Assembly (NCBI GenBank): GCA_964386435.1
Contig: CAYLSV010000056.1
Span: 1-22,092, forward strand
DNA: 22,092 nt
Direction of reading: 5' to 3'
DNA from: CAYLSV01 sp964386435
GTDB taxonomy: Bacteria; Planctomycetota; Phycisphaerae; Tepidisphaerales; Tepidisphaeraceae
Shown: piece by piece, positions 15,139 through 22,092 of the stretch
Position numbering within the stretch: position 1 is the stretch's first letter
How the letters are laid out: the number at the start of each line of letters is the position of its first letter
The notes under the pieces: model-generated
What the model was told of the DNA's origin: nothing
Database searches by the model: none
The model's input: the letters and a program-made list of their open reading frames with translations, nothing else
Made by a program: the position numbers and the translations under genes

Positions 15139-16881
15139 CTACCTCGTGACAATGTTTTGGAAGCGCGGCACGTCGCCGCGGAGCCAGCGGGCCAGCAGCC
15201 GGGCCTGAAGCCGTAGGACGGTCCGCCAGCTGCAGCGGTAGTCGAAGAGCGGGTGGGTGACGAGCTGGTCGAGCCGGGCCTCGTACGCGCCGATGATCCC
15301 CTTCTTCCCGGCCGGCCGCAGGGCACACGCGCCGGCGGCGACCTCAAAGTGCCGGCCCTTGACCATGCCGGTGTTGATAGCGGTGAGCACCGCCGAGTCG
15401 GCCACCAGCGGCCGCAGCGGCTCCATCAGGTCCAGCGCCAGCGCCGGCCGGCCGTGCCGCGGCTTGTGGTACAGCCCCCAATAAGCGTCCAGCCCCTCGG
15501 CGATCAGCGCGGTCGTGCACTCCTTGGCGAGCATGGCGTACGTGAACGAGAGCAGGGCGTTGACCGGGTCACGCGGCGGCCGGCGGTTGCGCTGGGCGAA
15601 GTCGAACGAGTCGGCGTCGAAGTCGGCCGGGCGGAGCATCGAGCCGAACCGCCGGAAGTACGCCGCCGCGGCCGCACCTTCCAACCCGAGCAGCTGCGGC
15701 TCGTCGGTGCACCGCTCGATCTTCGGCAGCAAATCGTCCAGGTCGCGCAGGGCGAGCGTGTGGTCCCGGCCGCGCTCGCCGTTGCGCCGCAGCAGCGTCC
15801 GCTGGTTCTGCACCTTGTCGAGCACCAGTTGCCGGGCGAACTCGACGCGGCGGCGGGGGTCGCCGGCGGCGCGGTACTGGGCGACGCGGTCGTAGGCGTT
15901 CTTGAGCCCGACGCCGTTCGTCACGCCATAGAACCAGCCGCCGCGCGAGAGGTGCACGATCGGCACCTCGGCCTCGCAGAGCAGTTGCACCGTCGCGGCC
16001 GAGACCATCACGTTGCCCATGAGCACCAGCTGCGAGACGTCGGCCAGCCGGGCTTCGGCGAGTTGTTCGCCCTTGAGCTTCACGGTCAGCCGGCCCTTCG
16101 TCTTGCCGACGAAGCTGCCCTGCTCCTGGACGTACAACGGCATGCCGTCGGCGCGGGTCGGCACCATCCGCCGCACCGGCTTGCCCGCGATCGTCAGGCC
16201 GGTCACCTCTGCACTCTCCCGCAGCCGCGGCACGTCCCGCAGCGCCAGCGTCTCGTCCGGCAGGCAGATCGCGTTGAGCGAGCAGCCGTTGCACTTGGGC
16301 GAGTCCTCCAGCGGCTCGGGGATCTGCTCCCGCGCCGCCGCCTGCCGCGTCCGGCGGATGACCTCAAGCGTGAGCCGCTCGAGCGCGTCGTCGAACGGCA
16401 CGTCGACCCGCGTGCGGCTCCCGGCGTAGTAGATGACGCCGCGGTGGCAGGTGTAGCCGTGCTCGCGCAGGAGCAGGCCCTGGGCCATGAGCTGGACGCG
16501 GACGGTGTCGTAGGCCCGGCCGGGGCAATCGGGCACGCGCCGCCGCTTGGTTTCGACCGGCACGGCCTCGTCGCCGTCGGTCTGCACCAGGTCGAGTTTG
16601 CCCGTGATGCCAAGCGTCTGCGAGCTCAGCGGCACCGACCGGCTGGTCGCCGGCGGCTCGTCCCCGTCATCGACCGCCGGCAGCAGGTGATCCCGCTCGT
16701 CGACCCGGCGGTGCTGGTTGAGCCCGTCGACGGTGAACGCGTTGTCCGCCCACCGGCCCTCGACGTACATGAGGTGGAACCGCCGGGGGCAGAAGACGAA
16801 CTGCCCGAGCATGTCGAGCGTCAGGGCGTCATCGCCGGCAACGGCGACGTGAGTCGTGGTGCGGGTAGCAGGATTGGACAT
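15139..16881 (-). CDS. cas4-cas1: Cas4-Cas1 fusion protein
   Basis: 580 aa from ATG 16881. Residues about 20-215 are Cas4, a RecB-like nuclease with a 4Fe-4S cluster: Cys31 (FCPRR), Asp97 (GITGKLD), Glu110-x-Lys112 (VETKRR), Gln134 (MAQGLLL) and Cys197/Cys200/Cys206 (CNGCSLNAIC). Residues about 225-575 are Cas1 integrase: PLYVQEQGSFVGKTKGRL (248-265), Glu401 (LGLEGAAA), His472 (YHKPRHGR), Asp484/Glu487 (LALDLMEPLRP). All metal ligands of both domains are present, so it should trim PAM-containing prespacers and integrate them. The fusion is typical of type I-G. An in-frame ATG further up (17010) would overlap the preceding gene by 95 bp and add a low-complexity tail; ATG 16881 has AGAGG upstream and a 34-bp gap, so I prefer it. 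Confidence 0.95.
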   Translation of the reverse strand: MSNPATRTTTHVAVAGDDALTLDMLGQFVFCPRRFHLMYVEGRWADNAFTVDGLNQHRRVDERDHLLPAVDDGDEPPATSRSVPLSSQTLGITGKLDLVQTDGDEAVPVETKRRRVPDCPGRAYDTVRVQLMAQGLLLREHGYTCHRGVIYYAGSRTRVDVPFDDALERLTLEVIRRTRQAAAREQIPEPLEDSPKCNGCSLNAICLPDETLALRDVPRLRESAEVTGLTIAGKPVRRMVPTRADGMPLYVQEQGSFVGKTKGRLTVKLKGEQLAEARLADVSQLVLMGNVMVSAATVQLLCEAEVPIVHLSRGGWFYGVTNGVGLKNAYDRVAQYRAAGDPRRRVEFARQLVLDKVQNQRTLLRRNGERGRDHTLALRDLDDLLPKIERCTDEPQLLGLEGAAAAAYFRRFGSMLRPADFDADSFDFAQRNRRPPRDPVNALLSFTYAMLAKECTTALIAEGLDAYWGLYHKPRHGRPALALDLMEPLRPLVADSAVLTAINTGMVKGRHFEVAAGACALRPAGKKGIIGAYEARLDQLVTHPLFDYRCSWRTVLRLQARLLARWLRGDVPRFQNIVTR

Positions 16882-16915
16882 GGACGGGCCTCTGCCCGAA
16901 GTTCTCCAGTGGGAC

Positions 16916-17851
16916 TCAAACCGCGACGGATTCGCTGAAGAACAAGTTCTTTTGCCCGATAAGCCGCTGGCAGCGCATGACGGCGAGGAGTCCGCGCTGC
17001 TTGACGACATGATTCTCGGGCTCGTGCTTGACGATCAACGGCGTGTCGAGCAAAGCTCGAACGAGATCGGCCGAGGCGGGACCTTCCCAGACCGGCCAGG
17101 AGAACGTCACGCCGCTTCGGCCATCACTGACCGGCAAGCGGGCAAACGCGACCGTCGCAAGTTCTTCGGCTCCGGCGGGAAAGCTCGGCAGCATCTCGAA
17201 CGCGCTAAAGGCCAGAACGTTCGCCCCAAGTTCAACGCCGCTCGTTTCGGTGTTGGCGCTGCCGACGGCGACTGGGAAGTTTCGGCCATCAGCGGGGTCC
17301 CAGCGGAAGCGAGGGTTGCCGCGGGCGTAACGCCAGATGCGGAGGAGCGACGCCGCCACGTCGTCGACCTCCAGGTCCGCGACCATCTCCTTGTAAAACT
17401 TGAGCAGGTGCTGTTCCCCCTGGCCGTTGGCGTGGCTGAGGCTTGTTTCGCGGCGCGGTCCGCCGGGTGCTTTCGCTTCCTTGGCAACGGCGTCCGAGGC
17501 GAAGCCAGCGATCAGGCGGGCGGGCCGCGAATGTTCGTGGGCAACGCGTGCGGCGTGACCCGACAGCATGCGGAAGCCATTGGCTGACCAGCCCTTAATC
17601 GAAGGCGGTTCCGCCCATGCGGGAATGCCGGCGTCCAATTCGCGCTTGATGAGTTGGTGCAGGGCGTCGACCAATTCCTGCGCGCCATCGGCCGCGTGGT
17701 GCAGCGTCGGCCGGTAGCTGTTGGCGTATGGCCGCCACGAGAGCTTCGCGTCCGGCCAGCGTTCACTGGCCAACACCAGCGTCCCGAGGGCGGCGAGGAA
17801 GCCGAGCGGGTTGGCCCCGTCGAGGCCGTTGAGGGGGATCGGTTTAGGCAT
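16916..17851 (-). CDS. Short Cas8-like subunit of the type I-G effector (candidate)
   Basis: 311 aa. Called a Cas8-like (Cas8u/Cas8g) subunit mainly from its position between cas3 and cas4-cas1 and from an N-terminus, GLDGANPLGFLAALGTLVL at residues 9-27, like that of Csx17/Cas8u-type proteins. The rest has a Trp-rich segment (WPDAKLSWRP), GWSANGFRMLSGH, and FYKEMVADLEVDDVAASLL, with no nuclease, helicase or zinc motif I can see. Csx17 proteins are usually about twice this length, so it is either the short Cas8 variant or a reduced one. ATG 17851 overlaps the cas3 end by 8 bp and has AAGGAGG six bases upstream. Cas8 normally recognises the PAM and recruits Cas3. No frameshift or missing second half is seen downstream. 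Confidence 0.65.
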   Translation of the reverse strand: MPKPIPLNGLDGANPLGFLAALGTLVLASERWPDAKLSWRPYANSYRPTLHHAADGAQELVDALHQLIKRELDAGIPAWAEPPSIKGWSANGFRMLSGHAARVAHEHSRPARLIAGFASDAVAKEAKAPGGPRRETSLSHANGQGEQHLLKFYKEMVADLEVDDVAASLLRIWRYARGNPRFRWDPADGRNFPVAVGSANTETSGVELGANVLAFSAFEMLPSFPAGAEELATVAFARLPVSDGRSGVTFSWPVWEGPASADLVRALLDTPLIVKHEPENHVVKQRGLLAVMRCQRLIGQKNLFFSESVAV

Positions 17852-20774
17852 CGGCGGCCTCCTTGTTCTTCGGTGGGAAACGGCTCACGTGCTGGTCGGC
17901 GAGGCGGACCATCGCCTCGAGGTACGCCAGGCCCCACCAGCCGTGCCGTCGGGTCAGGCGCCAGAACCGTTCGGCAACGCCGCTGCCGATCCGGTGGGGC
18001 GGGCAATGTTGTTGCTGCTCGACGGTCAGGGTCACGCCGCCGATCGTGATCTCGTGCGGGTGCTTGTCGATCACGACCGGCGCGAAGCAGCGGGCGTGAC
18101 CGTGGTGGCTGGCGATGAGGTGCAGGACGAGGTCGGCGGCATCGGCGTCTCGTTGTTGCACGAGCTGCATCGACAGCATTTCGTGACGCCAACCGTTCGG
18201 AAGCTTGAGCAACTCGCGAAGGCGTATGTCCTCGGTGCGGCTTGGTTGGTCCTCGCTTTTGGCGAGCATCGCGGCAACGTCAGACGTGACGTGTGGCAGG
18301 CTCTCGCCGCGCAGCAGGCCCTGGAAGCGGGCGTCGGCTTTGCCGTCGTCGTGGTGCTGCGCGGCGTCGGCGACCTCCGCGGTGAACGCAGGTGCCGCTT
18401 TCCGAGCGAGCTGCACGGCCAAGTCGGTGACCTGATTCTGGTGGACGTCGAGCCGGCGGGCGGCGTTTTCGTGCGTAGCGGCTAGCGAATCATCGGCGTC
18501 GGCGAACGGATCGACCGGCATTGGCTTGTCCGGCGGCGGCCAGACAATGATCACACCGCCGGCCGGGTGCAGGTGGTACTGCCAGCCGCCGCGAACGTCG
18601 GGTAGTTCTTCGCTCCGCCAATCCTCCGGCAGGTACTCGTGCAGTTCCCGAGCCGCGTGTCGCTTCTCCTCCGCGTCATCGCCCTCGGCATCTTCCGGCC
18701 GACCAAGCAGAACTTTGACCCGCGTCACGACCTCGTCCTCGGTGCTCCGCTTGATCCAACACCGACCTGCGGCACGATTGGCCTGGTCAAACCGGTCGAG
18801 CGCCGCCTCTGGCGGTTTGCTCCCGAGCACCTCGGGCATGTCGCCGTCGAGCGGCACCACCAGCACGTCGCCCGGCCGCAGGTCGGCATCCGGCGCCAGC
18901 ACCTCGATCTGCTCCTCTTGCCCGCCGCGGTAGCGGACGATGCGTGGGACGGGCGGCCTGGGCGCACCGGTCAGCTTGAACGATTCAGCCGCGCCCTCGA
19001 TGTCGGCGTCGGCTGTTAGTTTCTTCCCGGTGAGCCACGCCCGCAGCCGCCCGAGTTTCACCGGAAGCTTCTCGTCCGGTGCCGGTGGACAAAGCCGCAC
19101 GACCTCCTCCACTTGGTGCGACGTCAGCGCATCCGGCAGGTCAGCGCGAAACACGACCTCCACCTCGGCCACGTCGTCCTGCGGCCCGTGCAGGAACAAT
19201 GACACCTCCGCCTCGACCGCCGGCCGCGGGTTGGTTTGGCACCACGCGTCGAGGTAGGCCGGCATCATGACCGGGGCGTCACGCTTCGGGCTGAGCAGCT
19301 TCGCCGTACCGTCGGCCGGTGGCGTCGCTGCCAAGGCCGCGTCGAGTGCGTCGATACCGAAATCGACTTCGTCGCCGATTGATGCCAACCACTGGTGCGC
19401 CCGGGCGAGCGCGTTGCCGTAGATCGGGTCGGCCGCCTCACCGGCTTGATCGAGTTTGGCCAGTTCCTTATCCGTTCTGATGTCGTTCTCGCACGTCATC
19501 ACGACGGCGGCAACCGACGCCCGCCCGCCGAGCCGGTTGAGTCGGCCGAAGCGTTGCCGCAGCGCGTCCAGGCTCGCGCACTCGGTGACGAGCCCGTCGA
19601 AGTCGAAGTCGGCCCCAACCTCTAAGCATTGCGTGGTGACCAACACCTGCGGCGGGCCGCCGCCGTCGTCGTCCTGGCCGACGCCGAACAGCGTCGTCAA
19701 TTGCGCCACAAGCGAGCCGCGGTCGATCGGCCGCATGCGGCCGGTGAGCAGGTGCACGCCGGCCGCATGCGCCAACTCTTTCTTAAGTGCCGCGGCGCTG
19801 GCCAACGCGGAGTCGACGCGGTTGAGCATCACCGCGATCCGGCGTCGTTTGGCCAGCATCGTCTTCACCTGCTCGACCACGGCGGCGGCGACCTTCTTTT
19901 CGTCCCGCTTAGCGCCGGTGTTGATCGTCACGAGCTGCGCCGGCTTGGCGGCGTGGCGTCGCTTGTGCAGCAGGTCATGGTTCAGGGCCGCCTCGCGCTG
20001 CTCCGGCTTCGGAAAAATCGGCCACGGATCGTCGTCGTCGACCGCCCCCGGCGTCGCGGACATGAACGCGAAGTGCCACGGCGTCTGCACCGGCTCGGCC
20101 GCATGCTCGCGGTGGTGCTTGACCCACGCCAACGTCTGCCGCAGCGGCTCGGCGATGTGGGCCTCGTCGAGCAGGATCAGCGAGTCGTTGCCGGCGAGGG
20201 CGGCGTGGATCGGCCAACGGTTGGGCGACATGCCGTAGCCGCGGAAGAGCAGCCGGCTGCCAAGCTGGTCGACCGTGCTCGTCAGCACCGCCGGCTGCGT
20301 CGGAACCGTCTGCCAGCAGTCGTTGATCGCCTCGCGTTCGAGTCGCTCGTCGCGTTCTTCCATCGACTCATCCGGCGGCACGTTGCCACCACCGCGAAGA
20401 CGGGCGACCGCCAGCGGCGTCTGCTTCGTCCCGGCAAGCTCGTACAACGACGCCTTGACCTCTGCCAGTTCCTCTTTCTCCTCAATCGCCCGCTGAATCC
20501 TCTCCGCCCGTTCTGCGGCTTCGTCGACGACGATCCGGCGGTCGACGACGAACCAGATCCGCCGCGGCATCGTCCGCTCGTCCGGCGGCAGACTCGCCTG
20601 GCACGCCATCGCCCAGATGGCAATGTCGATGCACGCCGTCTTGCCGCTGGCCGTCGGCAGGTCAATCAGCTTCGGCCACCGGCCACGCTCCAGCACCTGC
20701 TCGGCGAGCATCCGCTGCCAAGGGAACGGCTCGAAGCCATGAATTTGCTTGAAAAACGCCGTGAAGTCGATCAT
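17844..20774 (-). CDS. cas3: Cas3 helicase-nuclease, type I-G (helicase then HD)
   Basis: 976 aa. The SF2 helicase comes first: Walker A PTASGKT (40-46), DEAH (203-206), SAT (239-241), QCLEVGADFDFD (382-393) and the arginine-finger motif QRFGRLNR (407-414). The HD nuclease is C-terminal, the reverse of common Cas3: His778, HHDDGK (807-812, His808-Asp809), His864, HHG (890-892) and Asp960. This order is known for the GSU0051-type Cas3 of type I-U/I-G. It unwinds and degrades target DNA 3'-5' after recruitment by the effector. A region of about 500-760 between the domains is less recognisable and acidic. ATG 20774 overlaps the csb2 stop (ATGA) and has AAGGAGG seven bases upstream. Confidence 0.96.
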   Translation of the reverse strand: MIDFTAFFKQIHGFEPFPWQRMLAEQVLERGRWPKLIDLPTASGKTACIDIAIWAMACQASLPPDERTMPRRIWFVVDRRIVVDEAAERAERIQRAIEEKEELAEVKASLYELAGTKQTPLAVARLRGGGNVPPDESMEERDERLEREAINDCWQTVPTQPAVLTSTVDQLGSRLLFRGYGMSPNRWPIHAALAGNDSLILLDEAHIAEPLRQTLAWVKHHREHAAEPVQTPWHFAFMSATPGAVDDDDPWPIFPKPEQREAALNHDLLHKRRHAAKPAQLVTINTGAKRDEKKVAAAVVEQVKTMLAKRRRIAVMLNRVDSALASAAALKKELAHAAGVHLLTGRMRPIDRGSLVAQLTTLFGVGQDDDGGGPPQVLVTTQCLEVGADFDFDGLVTECASLDALRQRFGRLNRLGGRASVAAVVMTCENDIRTDKELAKLDQAGEAADPIYGNALARAHQWLASIGDEVDFGIDALDAALAATPPADGTAKLLSPKRDAPVMMPAYLDAWCQTNPRPAVEAEVSLFLHGPQDDVAEVEVVFRADLPDALTSHQVEEVVRLCPPAPDEKLPVKLGRLRAWLTGKKLTADADIEGAAESFKLTGAPRPPVPRIVRYRGGQEEQIEVLAPDADLRPGDVLVVPLDGDMPEVLGSKPPEAALDRFDQANRAAGRCWIKRSTEDEVVTRVKVLLGRPEDAEGDDAEEKRHAARELHEYLPEDWRSEELPDVRGGWQYHLHPAGGVIIVWPPPDKPMPVDPFADADDSLAATHENAARRLDVHQNQVTDLAVQLARKAAPAFTAEVADAAQHHDDGKADARFQGLLRGESLPHVTSDVAAMLAKSEDQPSRTEDIRLRELLKLPNGWRHEMLSMQLVQQRDADAADLVLHLIASHHGHARCFAPVVIDKHPHEITIGGVTLTVEQQQHCPPHRIGSGVAERFWRLTRRHGWWGLAYLEAMVRLADQHVSRFPPKNKEAADA

Positions 20775-22092
20775 CGTCCGCCCTCCTTAAACGGCCGACA
20801 AACGCCCCAGCCGCGATAGCGACCGGCCCCGAGCAAGACCGGCCCGACCACCGGCTCGTTGAACCAGAGCATCGCGTGCGTCTGACGCCGCTTCGAACCG
20901 TCCTTGCGAAGCTGCCGCGGGTAATCGTAACCGTTGGGTGCCCCATTGAACGGCGAGACGGGAAACGGCACGACGCGCAGCGGCTCGGGCAGCCCAACCT
21001 CCCGGCAGCCGCGGCGGATGATGCCGGCGATCTCGTCCTGCTGACCGGCCGGATCCTTCGACTTGCCGTGACGATCGAGGCTGATCGGCGTGACCGTTGC
21101 CCAGCACACTGACCCCTTCTTCGGCGTGGTCCACGTCTCGATCTGCAAACCCCGTCGATCCTCCGCGGCGTCGGCGACACGCACGTCCCACACACCGAGC
21201 GGCCCGAGCTTGAGGTGGTCGACTTGGCGTAACGCCTGCACGACGGCCACGCGATCGCTACGCCCGATGTCACGCGGCGAGGCAACGGCAAGGCCGAGCA
21301 GGTGGCCGCGGGAGTGGCGGAAGCCGACGTCGGCCAGCGGCAATACCGCCACGTGCGGGCCTTGCAGCGGCCGTGTGTTGGCGTCGTGCCCGCTCAACAT
21401 CGGCGGGGCGTCGTCGCCGGCCTTGGACAGCAATGCCGCTCGCATCTGCTGGCACACTTCCGGCCCTTTCGCCGCGGAGAGGAAGCGGTACGTCGTCTCA
21501 TCCTTCCGCGGCGAAAGCGTCAGCACGTACGGCCGCGGGTCGAAGAGCGTGCCGGGCAACTGCGAATCGCCCGCCTCGCGATAACCCGCCGACGTCCGCA
21601 TCGCCGGCCGCAGCCGCGGCGGGACGGGGTCCGGCGTCTCGCCACGCTTGAGCTTCCGCGGCGGCCGGTCGAAGAACGCCTCGATCGCCCGCTCGTTGAA
21701 CCGCTCGTCCAGGTCCGCCAGCGAGCCTTTGTTCGTCACGCGCAGCTGCTCGTTCCCCAGATCGTCCGGCACACGCACCGTCCGGTCGCCCGCCTCGACC
21801 GGCGACGTCTCGAGCCAGCACTGCACGAGTGACGCCGAATGCCCCAGCCGAGCGACGCTGCTGCACGCCTCGGCCAAGCCATCGACATGCTCGCCCGGAT
21901 CCACGTCCCATGCAAACGCCACCTCCGGCACGTGCGGCCGAATGCGGGCAAACGTCCGGGCCTGCCGGTTCGTGCGATACTGCGGCAGGACGAGCATTTT
22001 CTTAAAGACGGCGTCGCCTTCGATCTTGTCGACGTTCTTCTGCGTCTCGGCGTCGTTGGGCGGCACGAAGACGTCCGGCCGCGACCGCTCGT
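20771..22092 (-). CDS. csb2: Csb2 (Cas5-Cas6 fusion), N-terminus beyond window
   Basis: 439 codons are visible; the frame is open to the right edge (first full codon at 22090), so the true start lies outside and an apparent GTG start at 22066 should be ignored. The visible part begins RPDVFVPPNDAE and contains LPQYRTNRQARTF, DVDPGEHVDGLAEACSSVAR, GPHVAVLPLADVGFRHSRGH and ends with YDYPRQLRKDGSKRRQTHAM, LWFNEPVVGPVLLGAGRYRG. The Gly-rich GPVLLGAGRYRGWGVC end matches the RAMP glycine loop of the GSU0054/Csb2 family. Csb2 combines the Cas5 backbone role with Cas6-like crRNA processing in type I-G. It is coupled to cas3 by a 4-bp overlap. csb1 (Cas7) would normally precede it, outside the window. 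Confidence 0.92.
   Translation of the reverse strand, partial: ERSRPDVFVPPNDAETQKNVDKIEGDAVFKKMLVLPQYRTNRQARTFARIRPHVPEVAFAWDVDPGEHVDGLAEACSSVARLGHSASLVQCWLETSPVEAGDRTVRVPDDLGNEQLRVTNKGSLADLDERFNERAIEAFFDRPPRKLKRGETPDPVPPRLRPAMRTSAGYREAGDSQLPGTLFDPRPYVLTLSPRKDETTYRFLSAAKGPEVCQQMRAALLSKAGDDAPPMLSGHDANTRPLQGPHVAVLPLADVGFRHSRGHLLGLAVASPRDIGRSDRVAVVQALRQVDHLKLGPLGVWDVRVADAAEDRRGLQIETWTTPKKGSVCWATVTPISLDRHGKSKDPAGQQDEIAGIIRRGCREVGLPEPLRVVPFPVSPFNGAPNGYDYPRQLRKDGSKRRQTHAMLWFNEPVVGPVLLGAGRYRGWGVCRPFKEGGR
20775..20795 (-). promoter_or_regulatory. Ribosome binding site of cas3 within csb2
   Basis: AAGGAGG at about seven bases before ATG 20774, inside the csb2 reading frame. It supports ATGA-type coupled translation. 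Confidence 0.7.

Noticed and set aside
15253..16938. Long plus-strand open frame (561 codons) opposite cas4-cas1
   Set aside because: Shadow of a GC-rich coding region. All conserved catalytic motifs are on the minus strand; the plus product is Arg/Gly/Val-rich with no domain.
16882..17010. N-terminal extension of Cas4-Cas1 from ATG 17010
   Set aside because: It would overlap the preceding gene by 95 bp, is Ser/Arg-rich low complexity, and the Cas4 domain begins properly from ATG 16881.
19629..20819. Long plus-strand open frame opposite cas3
   Set aside because: Antisense shadow of the helicase domain, with no recognisable motif.
22064..22066. GTG as the start codon of csb2
   Set aside because: The frame continues upstream without a stop to the window edge, the upstream residues (ERSRPDVF) look coding, and the expected Csb2 N-terminal domain is missing.

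Overview
GC-rich, single-strand window (about two thirds G+C by eye) whose degraded gene content (formylglycine-type sulfatase, GH2 beta-mannosidase, FG-GAP/LamG-like secreted protein, sodium:solute symporter beside a DapA/NanA-family lyase, possible H-X9-DG pilin) is typical of Planctomycetota. That assignment is inference from gene content. A 16-base N run shows this is a draft or metagenomic assembly.

Layout. (1) 1-1704: intact ordinary genes: a YidD-like protein running off the left edge (-), a PHA-granule-type small protein (-), and, divergently, a TatD-family nuclease (+). (2) About 1740-9860: a run of broken genes. It holds an IS630 transposase stump fused to a headless sulfatase, a truncated beta-mannosidase, a large FG-GAP/LamG-like secreted-protein remnant, a secreted-protein gene split by an internally deleted IS3-family element (37-bp inverted repeats, 4-bp target duplication), a pilin-like tail, a sodium:solute symporter with two nonsense codons and a frameshift, and a DapA/NanA-family lyase with a frameshift and a nonsense codon. 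Together they look like the corpse of a glycan (possibly sialic acid and mannoside) utilisation region. (3) 9986-14609: a CRISPR array of 65 visible 36-bp repeats and 64 spacer slots, one broken by the N run. (4) 14610-14836: leader. (5) 14837-22092, all minus strand: cas2, a cas4-cas1 fusion, a short cas8-like gene, cas3 (helicase with C-terminal HD) and 5'-truncated csb2 (cas5-cas6). This set is diagnostic of type I-G (formerly I-U); csb1 (cas7) would be expected just beyond the right edge.

How it works together. The cas genes are tightly packed (4- and 8-bp overlaps, gaps of 34 and 2 bp, good Shine-Dalgarno sites) and point toward the array, which is on the same strand. Csb2 would bind the repeat hairpin and process crRNA, the Cas8-like protein with Csb1/Csb2 would form the surveillance complex, Cas3 would degrade the target, and Cas4-Cas1 with Cas2 would add spacers at the leader end. 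Translating the spacers gives readable phage-type signatures: DNA methyltransferase motifs (three spacers), a DUF5131/Gp37-Gp68 start, an XRE-type helix-turn-helix and a pentapeptide repeat. One spacer occurs twice and two others share an 18-nt seed-side end. The cas genes show no frameshifts, whereas the 8-kb neighbour is riddled with them, so the decay is local and not a general sequencing artefact.
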